From NCBI GenBank assembly GCA_963556255.1, contig OY744613.1, positions 35,263,055 through 35,327,054 on the forward strand: a stretch of DNA of 64,000 bases. The letters run 5' to 3'. The notes under the pieces were generated by a model. It was not told where the DNA came from. It searched no databases and saw only the letters and a program-made list of their open reading frames with translations. The position numbers and the translations under genes were made by a program. The stretch is from Allolobophora icterica (taxonomy: Eukaryota; Annelida; Clitellata; Crassiclitellata; Lumbricidae). This document shows positions 55,708-64,000 of the stretch, piece by piece. How positions within the stretch are numbered: the stretch's first letter is position 1; each line of letters starts with the position of its first letter.

Positions 55708-57150
55708 ACCATAAGAAAACGTCAAAATTTAAAACAATTAGGCCTAATGGCAGAAACCTTCGTCCGGTTATGTTATGTTGGAGTGAAGGTAGACAGAAAG
55801 AGCAACAAATGGAGACCCTCAGTTGGAAGTACTTCTGGGCGGTTGGATAATGATGGGCATTGTTTATTCACAGTAAGAAAGATGAACAATACAAACAATA
55901 ATGGATGACCGGGTCCAATTCTTTGCTAAACTTCCTGATCGGCTTGCGAACGGGCAGCGAACCGACGGCTGCTATAATATATTGTCTTGGCAAAGGCATC
56001 GAATTCTATGCAGTAGGCCTATTGGCGTTTGGCACCGCAATTGGAAAGGCATATAACTACTTTTCGAGGTATTTTATAGATTGATCAACACTTGACTGCA
56101 GTGCCCCCGAAGCACTCCGAGAGGATCCGGGGTCAAAGCGAGCAATGCCCTGTTGCTGTTCTGTCCCATTTGACACAGCAATACAACGGCACCGATCTTC
56201 ACACAGGGTAATCCACCAATGCTGAAAACGTCTTGAAACACCTCATAGTGAAATCAATTCGAGGTCAGTGTGTTTCCATAAAGGACCTATTCCCAGACGG
56301 CACGCGCCGCCGTCGACCATAATTCCCTCATATGATCATCGTCGCATCTGCATAAGATCTGAGGCGTCACGTTAAACGAATGCTTTTCTACGGACAGCCA
56401 GAGTCCAGCAGCCATTGCTCTCATGGCCAGTTGTATCGGCCACTTGCGAGGTAGGGAGGGAGAGAGGGAGGACATAGCCTTCGTGCAATGGCGGCAGCCC
56501 ACGCATGCACTTAAATCCAACGCGAAAACTGCGGCCGCCGCTGCAGCCGCTGAATTACGGCCGTCCGACCTTAATTAAACAGGCAACCTGAGTTAGACTT
56601 TTCCTCCCTCCAATCCTCCCTTCCTGCCGCCCACATCTCCCTTGGCCCTCCCCCGCCCGCCCGTCCGTCCGTCCGTCCGTCCATCGCTATAGCAGATATA
56701 CAGTCTGTCGGTCGGTCTGCGTTTCCCGCCTCAGACGGATACGCTACTTCACATCCGCTTGCTGAGGCTCACTGCGGACCGGTCCATCGCACTGTAGCCC
56801 AAAGTCAAAGGGGTGTCAGGATAGTCGGCCATGCATAAATTACTCGTTGCTTAGCTGCATTGTTGGGTGGAAGGCTTGCGGCTTATCGCTTCGCAATTAT
56901 TATTTGGAACCGCGCAGGTGGTTGATGCAGTGCCTATTAAATTCGACAACCTTTATAACGTTGTGATCGACGGCATGTCGTGTAATAAGACCAGCACTAC
57001 CACAGCCACCGTCGTCGGGTCAAGGTCTCATAATTGCCGAATTATTAGGTGATGTATATTAAGTAGAATTAGACCTAATCTCGCTGGCTGCACGATGACA
57101 TTGTAAATATGCATGTGAATTACGATCGAACAGTAGTTGCGTTCAAAATT
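55708..57150. other. unassigned, partly GC- and CpG-rich
   Basis: 56090-56810 is CpG-rich (CGGCACGCGCCGCCGTCGAC) and includes a CCGTCCGTCCGT run near 56660. It could be a promoter region, but no frame or splice pattern is convincing. Confidence 0.35.
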
Positions 57151-57156
57151 ATACAA

Positions 57157-57293
<137 letters not shown>

Positions 57294-57466
57294 TTATATT
57301 CCCGCGTCCAGACAAGCGACAACACACAGTATAATTATGCTCATAGAGTCTGTCTGTTTTCAGTCAGTCTTCTCCCTCACTAAGTCACGCAGGCCTAAGT
57401 GTATCCTAATTGATGCCGTCATTATGTTAAATATATGCTCTCTATTACGTTTTTCTTATTCACTTT

Positions 57467-57467
57467 G

Positions 57468-57513
<46 letters not shown>

Positions 57514-57563
57514 GTGTGTGTGTAGGTGTGTGTAGGTGTATGTGTGTGTGTGTGTGTGTGTGT
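57467..57563. repeat. (TG)n microsatellite
   Basis: A TG run with TAGGTG interruptions. Confidence 0.97.
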
Positions 57564-57664
57564 TTTACTCTGTTTAAATGCAAATATGTAAATGTACATG
57601 TTTTCTATTGGCTAGCGACCGTATGGCCTCGTCCCTGCTCATTTTTTAATGTATTGATTGGGTT

Positions 57665-57850
57665 AGATTCTTCACCGCCGCCCGTTTGAATGGGTGTCAC
57701 GCCATTTAAGGTCCCCGTGTACGGACCGTGCTAATCCGAGATTTAAATCTCTTAAGTAAGCCGCCATCGGTATTCGAACCGGCAACCTCACGCACATAAG
57801 TGCATGAGACGTACGCTCTAACCAATGTAGCCAACAGGGTCAGTAATTCC
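57665..57850 (-). mobile_element. tRNA-derived SINE head with 3' part
   Basis: On the reverse strand: CCTGTTGGCTACATTGGTTA (A-box region), GTGCGTGAGGTTGCCGGTTC then GAATACCGATGG (B-box), followed by the short palindrome GAGATTTAAATCTC. A different family from the one at 38477. Confidence 0.75.
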
Positions 57851-57944
57851 ATTGTTACCGACTTATTAAACAACGCCTTAAACAACACAATCCTTCATGT
57901 CAATGATCGTATGTGTGTACTATAAAGACATTATTCATTCATTC

Positions 57945-58680
57945 GTAAATTTATATAGCGCCACTTCAAGGGAACTACTCAGAGGCGCTCCCGACTCCAG
58001 CACGGCGAAAAAGAGCAGTTTTCAGGTGGTCATAGAAGGTACCAGAGAAAGACCTAGGATGTAGGCACAGCTCAGAGGGAAGGCCATTCCATATGGTCGG
58101 GCCAACCACCGAGAAAGCGCGGGTCTGCATGATAGCAGTACGGGCAAACGGGACGGATAGCATCCCCCTCCCCACCGAGCGGAGGACTCGAGCAGTCCGA
58201 GAAGCAGACACAGGCCGGAAGAGATCCATCAGGTATTTTGGTGCGAGACCCAGTTGACATCGCCAACCAAAGGAGGCGATCCTGTATTCAATGCGCTGCC
58301 GTACAGGGAGCCAATGCAGGACCTCCAGCATATAATTTGATACATGGCCAAAATATGGCATTTGGCCAATAAGACGTGCAGCAGAGCGCAAGATGCGGTC
58401 AAGGCAGTCTAGGCGTGCAGAAGGGAGGCCAGAGTAAAGAGATAGGCAATAGTCAAGACGAGATGTGACGAAAGCGTGAACAAGTGTAGTTGCTGTTGTT
58501 GCTGAGAGAGAGCGAGCGACAGTACGAAGCTGACGGAGCTGATAAAGGCAGTCGCGGCTGAGGCGATGAAGGTGTGGTGCAAAACTTAATTCCTGGTCCA
58601 ATAGAATGCCAAGGTCACGGACCGAGGCAGAGAAAGTAAAGCCAGGAAACTGTGCGGAAAGAGAGGGAAGGTTGAGTTTA
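57945..58680 (-). pseudogene. CR1/L2-like LINE, C-terminal 220 codons and 3' end
   Basis: The reverse frame is open over about 208 codons: LDQELSFAPHLHRLSRDCLY, VTSRLDYCLSLYSGLPSARL, VLHWLPVRQRIEYRIASF, LGLAPKYLMDL and RAFSVVGPTIWNGLPSEL. Upstream bases add VRDLGILL. The 3' end has GGGAGCGCCTCTGAG ... AAGTGGCGCTATATAAAT and an (ATTC)n-type tail. It is the best preserved CR1/L2 C-terminus in the window. Confidence 0.93.
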
Positions 58681-58754
58681 GTTATAGCGCCTTCAGTGCT
58701 TCACAAAGTGCTATGTATTATGTATGCAAGCATGTATATGTGTATGTGTGTACA

Positions 58755-58756
<2 letters not shown>

Positions 58757-58828
<72 letters not shown>
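58757..58828. repeat. (AT)n microsatellite
   Basis: About 35 AT units followed by GTGTGCG repeats. Confidence 0.97.
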
Positions 58829-58830
<2 letters not shown>

Positions 58831-58919
58831 GTGTGTGCGTGTGCGTGCGTGTATATATGTAGAATTATATGTGTATGTGTGTACAGCTCATAGTTATGTA
58901 CATGTATTTATCTTGGATT

Positions 58920-59340
58920 AGAACCTATGTACAGGGCCTATGAGAGGGGGTGCATCCGGTTCATCTGAAGGGCCAGGGCGGAACCGGGAGTCTAGTTTCT
59001 TGGAGCCCGTCAAATAGATTCTGTTCAGAACTGCAGACTTGTTCTAATAATGCGGGTGTCAGCCTGTCAATACGGACCCCACGGTAGTGTTTGTTCTCTT
59101 CATGGAATGTCTGAAACGAGGTGGTCAGATCGTTTTGAAAGTATGTCTTTTTCAGCGCACGTGCTTGGCATTGGATTAGCATTGCAAGATCTTCTAGAGC
59201 TTGACTTGACAGCCAAAACAAGATACGAGATCCATGGAGTCTTATCCGAAGTGATATCTTTTGTCTGTGTGTTAATGTTAGCTGTCTGGTACAGAATATT
59301 AGCTCTCATAATTAGCTGCAGCAAGGTCATTCAAGCCAGA
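58920..59340. other. no recognised feature
   Basis: Short frames on both strands show no domain. Could be the decayed upstream part of the LINE that follows. Confidence 0.4.
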
Positions 59341-59344
59341 GATG

Positions 59345-59841
59345 CTACATTCCCTCTGGGTTTCCTTTGCCTCCTCAGTACAGGATCTTGGTGTAATTCT
59401 GGATCAAGAGCTCACATTTATGCGATATATTAATTTGCTTTGTCGGAACTGTTATTATCAACTTCGTCAGTTAAGGGTAGTCTGAGAGTCTCCCGCACTC
59501 TGATTCAGGCGGCTGCTTCCACCCTTGTCTATGCGTTTGTGGTTTCTCGTCTGGACTATTGTAGCGCCCTTTACGCTGGCCTCCCAGCTGCCCGCCTTGG
59601 GTGCTTGGACCCGGTTTTGCGTGCAGCCGCACGTCTTATTGGTCGCATCCCAAGATTTGGCCAGGTTTCTCTTTATATGCGGGATGTACTGCACTGGCTC
59701 CCTTTCCCGCTGCGAATCGCCTACAGGGTCTCTGCACTGGTTAGGCGTTGTCTGGAGGGACTTGCCCCCCATACCTACGGGAGTTGTGTCGCCCTACCTC
59801 GGGGGTCTTGCGGCGATCAGCTCTTCGCTCGGCTGACCAGG
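59345..59841 (+). pseudogene. CR1/L2-like LINE C-terminus, part 1
   Basis: Frames give VQDLGVILDQELTF, YAFVVSRLDYCSALYAGLPA, VLHWLPFPLRIAYRVSALVR and PPYLRELCRPTSG. Interrupted at 59841 by a MITE and resumed at 60304. Confidence 0.9.
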
Positions 59842-60297
59842 GGTCATCAATAACGGACGTCCGTAATGACGGGGGGAGGGAGGGGTCATCGAAATGCGGA
59901 CAAATGCGGACAAGAGGAATGGAGGGTTATGACCTGTGCGGACGTCCGCATCTAAAAATTTTAATTTGATAGTTTTTTAAACATCACCTTGTTTCAACCT
60001 TCACTGAAAGACGAAAAGGTCAGTGAAGTGATTGCCTAAAACCTCATCATGGTATAACCTTTACTGCGACTTTAAAGAGGCTTTTATTATTGCACATCCT
60101 GAACTGTCACTTAAACGTGCACAGGAACTGCGAATAATTGTAAAAATAATGATGACGACATTAAAAATTGGCTTAGGGGTGCGGACGTCCGCAAGGGGGA
60201 GGGAGGGAGGGTAAGGTCAAATGCGGACAAATACGGACAAGGGGAGGGAGGGGTCCAAAGTGGGTCATAGTTTGCGGACGTCCTTTATGGACGACCC
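59842..60297. mobile_element. 456-bp MITE nested in a LINE, 6-bp target duplication
   Basis: Starts GGTCATCAATAACGGACGTC and ends GGACGTCCTTTATGGACGAC then CC. Both ends carry the palindrome GGACGTCC, followed inward by GGGAGGGAGGGG and ATGCGGACAAATGCGGACAA, also in direct orientation. Target copies ACCAGG lie at 59836-59841 and 60298-60303; crossing one rejoins the LINE frame to LLVPRTRTAIMQRR. No coding capacity. Confidence 0.88.
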
Positions 60298-60303
60298 ACC
60301 AGG

Positions 60304-60425
60304 TCGAGCTCTTGGTCCCCCGCACGCGGACAGCCATTATGCAACGCCGTTCTTTTTCGGTCGCTGGTCCTGCAACCTGGAATTCAATCAAAACAACTCT
60401 AAATGCAGACTGCGGAGAATTCAGA
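60304..60425 (+). pseudogene. CR1/L2-like LINE C-terminus, part 2
   Basis: VPRTRTAIMQRRSFSVAGPA followed by TWNS completes the C-terminal block begun at 59345. It then merges into the CAAGAC complex. Confidence 0.88.
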
Positions 60426-61085
60426 ATTCGTATTTACAAAAATCCTTCATGCAAAATGTTATTCCAAATGCCTTTTGTATTTGATAAAAGAAAACAATTC
60501 GCTCAGAATTTTCTGACCAAGACGTGCCTTGTGGGGCCTCACAAAAATTCCGCCATGTGAAAAAATACGTTCTACAGGTGCTGAAGTCGCAGGCACTGGA
60601 TGGAAATGTACAAATCGTGAGCCTTTTTGAAATTTTCCCATGGTTTATCAGACAGACGGTCTTGGTCTTGGTCTTGGTCTTGAGACCAAAGGTCTTGGTC
60701 TTGAGGTTCAAAGTCTTGGTCTTGGTCTCGCAAGACCAAGACCAAGACCGGCTGTCAATATGAACAGTCATTTAACAAAACTCAAGAATTAAAAAAATTT
60801 CAAGCTAGCTGTTTGCATCATAGCCTACGACTAATACCTACGGACGGATACAAGTCTTGTTGGTCAGGAAAAGCCATCGGCAGCAGCAACTAAGTTATGC
60901 TGTGTCTGGAAGCCCTGCAGATACTTTTTCTGAAGTCTGGCTCCCTTTCCCGCTGCGAATCGCCTACAGGGTCTCTGCACTGGTTAGGCGTCTCAAGACC
61001 AAGACCAAGACCAAGACTTTTAAAAACGAACTCGAGTGCACTCGAGACCAAGACCTTGGTCTCGAGGACAACAAGTCTGAATAAT
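60425..61085. mobile_element. CAAGAC-hexamer element, copy 2 (rearranged)
   Basis: 60430-60655 matches 29560-29815 directly. 60755-60895 matches 29820-29955 in inverse. Hexamer arrays at 60655-60750 and 60990-61020 flank the inverted part. The right end CTCGAGTGCACTCGAGACCA ... GGACAACAAG equals that at 30087-30127. A 55-bp LINE piece (60937-60991) sits inside. Confidence 0.7.
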
Positions 61086-61199
61086 TTGTTGTCGAAGTAG
61101 CAAACAGTGACACACTCCTCGAAGATTCGCCAAAACTCCCAAGCAACTGAAAATGCATGTGGCATGAAGTCGAGATGGTTGGGTTAGTCGCAAGAGGGC

Positions 61200-61266
61200 G
61201 AGGCTGCATAATGACAATACACACACTGCCAACTTGGCAGTGTGTGTATTGTCATTATGCAGCCTC
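61200..61266. repeat. 67-bp perfect palindrome with a 1-base centre
   Basis: The left arm 61200-61232 (GAGGCTGCATAATGACAATA and on) is the exact inverse of 61234-61266. The centre is C at 61233. The arms stop abruptly at mismatched flanks. Confidence 0.98.
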
Positions 61267-61377
61267 TAGAAGAGGAATACACCAGAAAGTCGGTGTTTTA
61301 TGTATTGGTAGATAAAATAGGCCTATATTATAACTAGTTGTCCGCTTCAATGCTGTTAAGCAATTTGCAATTGTAAT

Positions 61378-61425
61378 AGAGAATTTATATAGCGCCACTC
61401 AACCAGAGGCGCTCCTAGGCCCACG
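61378..61425 (-). repeat. solo LINE/SINE 3'-end hairpin
   Basis: AATTTATATAGCGCCACTC ... GAGGCGCTCC, the inverse of the shared LINE 3' terminus. Confidence 0.7.
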
Positions 61426-61574
61426 GGGGGATGGGGGCGGTAGAGGGGAAAATGCCCGAGGGCCCGGCGATTTTAACTTATGAAAAATATTATAATCAGT
61501 TAAACGAAGTTTGTGATTTATGCCTTTTAAATATAATATTACTGACACTTAACTACAATCAGTTTAAACTTTAA

Positions 61575-62584
61575 CCCTTATACGGTAACCGGTGGGTAAA
61601 AAATAACCCCCAGTCTACTTTTTTTCGTACGCTTCTTTTGAATAAAACAAAAAAGACTTTTGCTTTTGTGACTTTTCCTAGATATGTTTTTTCTTCACAA
61701 TGTCGTTTTCAGCTTTGCCACATTGTGCTGCCACCTAGCGGCAGACTACTATGAAGAATAAGGTTTTATATTCCGGTACTGGATAAATCATATCTGTACT
61801 ATGTAGGCCTATTTGTAAACATAGTAGTTGATAGAACTGAATTGTTGAATTGTTGGAGATATGTGGTTGTTGTATTTTTGCATATCACGCACCGTTCCGT
61901 AACGGCGGACATATGTCATCAGTCTCTCGAGCACTGTTAGCAATTGGAGTTGAGTCAGCGGTTGATCCAGTTCCAACCGCTACTAAGGAAAGAGGTCGCT
62001 GCCAGAGTTGCCCTCGACAGATTGATCACAAAGTCGAACACCGCTGTACCAAATGTAATCACTTTGTATGCGGAAAGCATGGACAAAAACGTATATCATA
62101 CGAATGCATAAGATGCCCACTGAAACTGTAGTAAAACTATTACGGGTGTACTTGTCACTGAATGTTTCTATTTTGTCAGTTTTGTCAAGTGAAATTTTGT
62201 AAACGTCATTAGTTAGGCCTACTGACTATTACAGCACTGCACAGCCGCTTGTTATTGCTTGCAGTTAGTTATTTCAATCAACACTACGACACAGCATTTG
62301 GCTTCAGTGATTAGTATCTGAAACTGGTAGCATGGTAGCATTGACTCACAACTTATTACTACTTTCGCTTTAGACAGCCATATTGGAACAAGTTGTCATT
62401 TTAATTCAAGATTCCTTACTCATTACATTCAATAATGTTGTCTATTGTCCTTGTCTATCAGATAAATTAAACATGACCAAAATTAGTTAAACATTTCCCC
62501 AGATTTGACGAAAATAAATTGGGGGTAATTTTTTACCCCCCGGTTACCGAAAACTATCACCAAAAAACGGTTACCCTATAAGGG
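61575..62584 (+). mobile_element. piggyBac-type element, 1010 bp, transposase core deleted
   Basis: Flanked by TTAA (61571-61574 and 62585-62588). The ends are CCCTTATACGGTAACCG and the inverse of CCCTTATAGGGTAACCG. Subterminal GGTAACCG and GGGTAAAAAAT ... ACCCCC motifs occur at both ends. The TTAA duplication and CCC start are piggyBac features. The only coding part is a short frame for the C-terminal cysteine-rich domain. Confidence 0.94.
61913..62131 (+). CDS. stand-alone piggyBac-type C-terminal cysteine-rich domain, 72 aa
   Basis: From the first ATG: cysteines at 30, 33, 45, 48, 53, 65, 68 and histidines at 50 and 56, in GRCQSCPRQ ... HRCTKCNHFVCGKH ... YECIRCP. This is the layout of the zinc-binding domain at the end of piggyBac transposases, which in the T. 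ni protein binds the transposon ends. The catalytic DDE-type core is missing; the frame opens at about 61850 without an ATG. It could be a decayed 3' exon or a translated end-binding peptide. Confidence 0.75.
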   Translation: MSSVSRALLAIGVESAVDPVPTATKERGRCQSCPRQIDHKVEHRCTKCNHFVCGKHGQKRISYECIRCPLKL

Positions 62585-62588
62585 TTAA

Positions 62589-62864
62589 ACATCTGAATAT
62601 TACCTTACTAATCATAATTTTTGCTATAGGCCTAGAACACGCCCACTTCCGTCTAAGAACAGTATTCTTCTGCTAAATTATACGTTGTACGAATGATTAG
62701 CATAAATTTGAAAATAATTTTTTTTAAATTAACAACTGAATAAAATCATAGTTGTTTATAGAAATATAATATCGTAGATCGAACTCGCGCTTTTATTATT
62801 TCAATTTTAAAAACATTTTAATAAAGCCTAAAGATAGTTTAGAGGCCCGTGACTGCCCTGCCTA
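62589..62864. other. no recognised feature
   Basis: AT-rich flank. Confidence 0.5.
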
Positions 62865-63205
62865 GGGGTTCGGAATTTCTGTCGGCTGGCTTCGGCGCTC
62901 CCGACCCGGGTCAGTGTCTTCACTAACAAAGAGAAAGGCTTTCAGGCACCAGCGGAACTGGACAAGAGAATGAGTGAGGAGGTCAAGGCAGACGGTTTCA
63001 GGCGGAAGGGCCCACGAACGCAAAACTACGAGACTGTGCGTGGCAGTGCGCATTCGAGATACAACCAAGTGGCCACGGGCAGATGACAGCATCCCGGTTT
63101 CCAATTTGCCTATAGTCAGGTCTCTCACCCGACCAGGCAAATTGGAAACCGGGGTGCTGTAAGCCCTGAGATACAGCGGAGCTGAGCCAGCAAGACAGTT
63201 ACGCA
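62865..63205 (-). pseudogene. CR1/L2-like LINE C-terminal fragment
   Basis: The reverse frame gives CLAGSAPLYLRAY, RGHLVVSRMRTATHSLVVL, RSWALPPE and VQFRWCLKAFLF, a diverged form of the same C-terminus. It ends in GGGAGCGCCGAAGCC. A 19-bp-arm hairpin (63093-63153, CCGGTTTCCAATTTGCCT and inverse) lies within it. Confidence 0.75.
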
Positions 63206-63206
63206 C

Positions 63207-63764
63207 GAGGGAAAGGACCTAAATTGGATGCGTTGGTGAATGCGGTTATGCTCCTTATTGGTAAACCCAATTATTATGGCGTATCTTTTCTGACTCCGAA
63301 TTCTGTGTATTCTGCATGCGCACTCAATTCGTCGGTCGGTAATCCTTTCGCAACTGAACTATCTCATCGCAGCTGGCAAATCTGGACTGCAGTTGACGAT
63401 CTGAGCTGCTCAGCTTATATAGCCACGCAGCCCACGCTCCCAAAGTCTTTGGCGGGAAGATGCTACAAATTGGCTGGAGCTGCTAAAGCGAGGCGGGAAC
63501 CAAAACAGGTTTATGCGCGTGTTGAGTGAGTCTTTTTACCTCCCACGCCTTCTCTATTTGACACTTACATCAGAACTCAAATATACGGGTGCTATAGAAA
63601 TTATACACTGTTCAACAAAAATAGCAATTCCAGGCTGTCTAAATAAATCTATAATTTTGTAATGACTTTTACTTATAGGATATTACAATATGATTGGCCG
63701 TGTCGAAGGCACCATATAAGTCAAGAAGAGCAAGTGCAGTTTTACTAAATACATATGTAAGCAT
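63207..63764. other. no recognised feature
   Basis: The open frame 63224-63529 lacks an ATG and any known domain; not called as a gene. Confidence 0.45.
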
Positions 63765-63769
63765 ATATA

Positions 63770-64000
63770 CGTTTGTATGTATCCATGAATGTATGCATGC
63801 ATGCATGTATGCATGTATGTATGTATGTATGTAGGTATGTATGTAGGTATGTATGGATGTATGTATGTATATGTATATATGGATGGATGTATGTATGTAT
63901 ATGTACGTATGTATGTATGTATGTATGGATGGATGGATGTATGTATGCATGTATGTACTATGTATGCATGTATGTATTTGTATCTATGGATGAGTGAATG
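63770..64000. repeat. (GTAT)n microsatellite running off the window
   Basis: GTAT/GCAT/GGAT units to the right edge. Tyr/Ile/His and Met/Tyr/Val frames are artefacts. Confidence 0.97.

Noticed and set aside
63224..63529. 101-codon frame as a gene
   Set aside because: No ATG at the 5' end, no recognised motif and no neighbouring exon signals.

Overview
The window is metazoan genomic DNA dominated by transposable elements and low-complexity repeats, with one recognisable host gene: an intron-free Sprouty coding exon (12013-13332, + strand). A Sprouty gene, tRNA-derived SINEs, CR1/L2-like and RTE/BovB-like LINEs, hAT-type MITEs, a piggyBac relative and a Ty3/Gypsy-like LTR element point to an animal. 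The frequent TAGGCCTA-like words and the foldback element would suit a marine invertebrate, perhaps a deuterostome, but the sequence alone does not settle this.

Layout. 1-0.9 kb is a degenerate tandem array. 0.9-5 kb is a nest of MITEs and LINE scraps. About 5.9-6.7 kb is a CpG-rich stretch that could be a promoter or first exon. 7-11.7 kb is intron-like sequence with a SINE, a 30-bp minisatellite, a LINE scrap and a 692-bp hAT-like element. 12.0-13.3 kb is Sprouty, and 13.3-28 kb is repeat-rich flank (25-bp minisatellite, 108-bp higher-order satellite, SINEs, a MITE filled with CATA repeats). 28.8-34.1 kb holds an inverted-repeat element built on CAAGAC hexamers and several decayed LINEs with nested hAT MITEs.

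34145-39824 is a 5.7-kb foldback element. Its arms are 2.2 kb, its ends are 5'-AG...CT-3', and a 6-bp target duplication (TATGCG) marks its insertion into a LINE. 40-45.8 kb holds further LINEs, a hAT MITE and a SINE. 46299-55703 is a complete LTR retrotransposon with two 2230-bp LTRs, a CTAC target duplication, primer-binding site and polypurine tract. It carries Gag and protease, but the core of pol is deleted. 56-64 kb holds microsatellites, more LINE 3' ends, a 456-bp MITE nested in a LINE, a second CAAGAC complex, a 67-bp palindrome and a 1010-bp piggyBac-type element coding only for the C-terminal cysteine-rich domain.

Most insertions were bounded by reading inverted termini and direct target duplications. 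Three of them (34145-39824, 31593-31803, 59842-60297) interrupt LINE coding sequence, and reading across the duplication rejoins it. Apart from Sprouty, coding signals belong to mobile elements. Long open frames over microsatellites and minisatellites are artefacts of period and composition.
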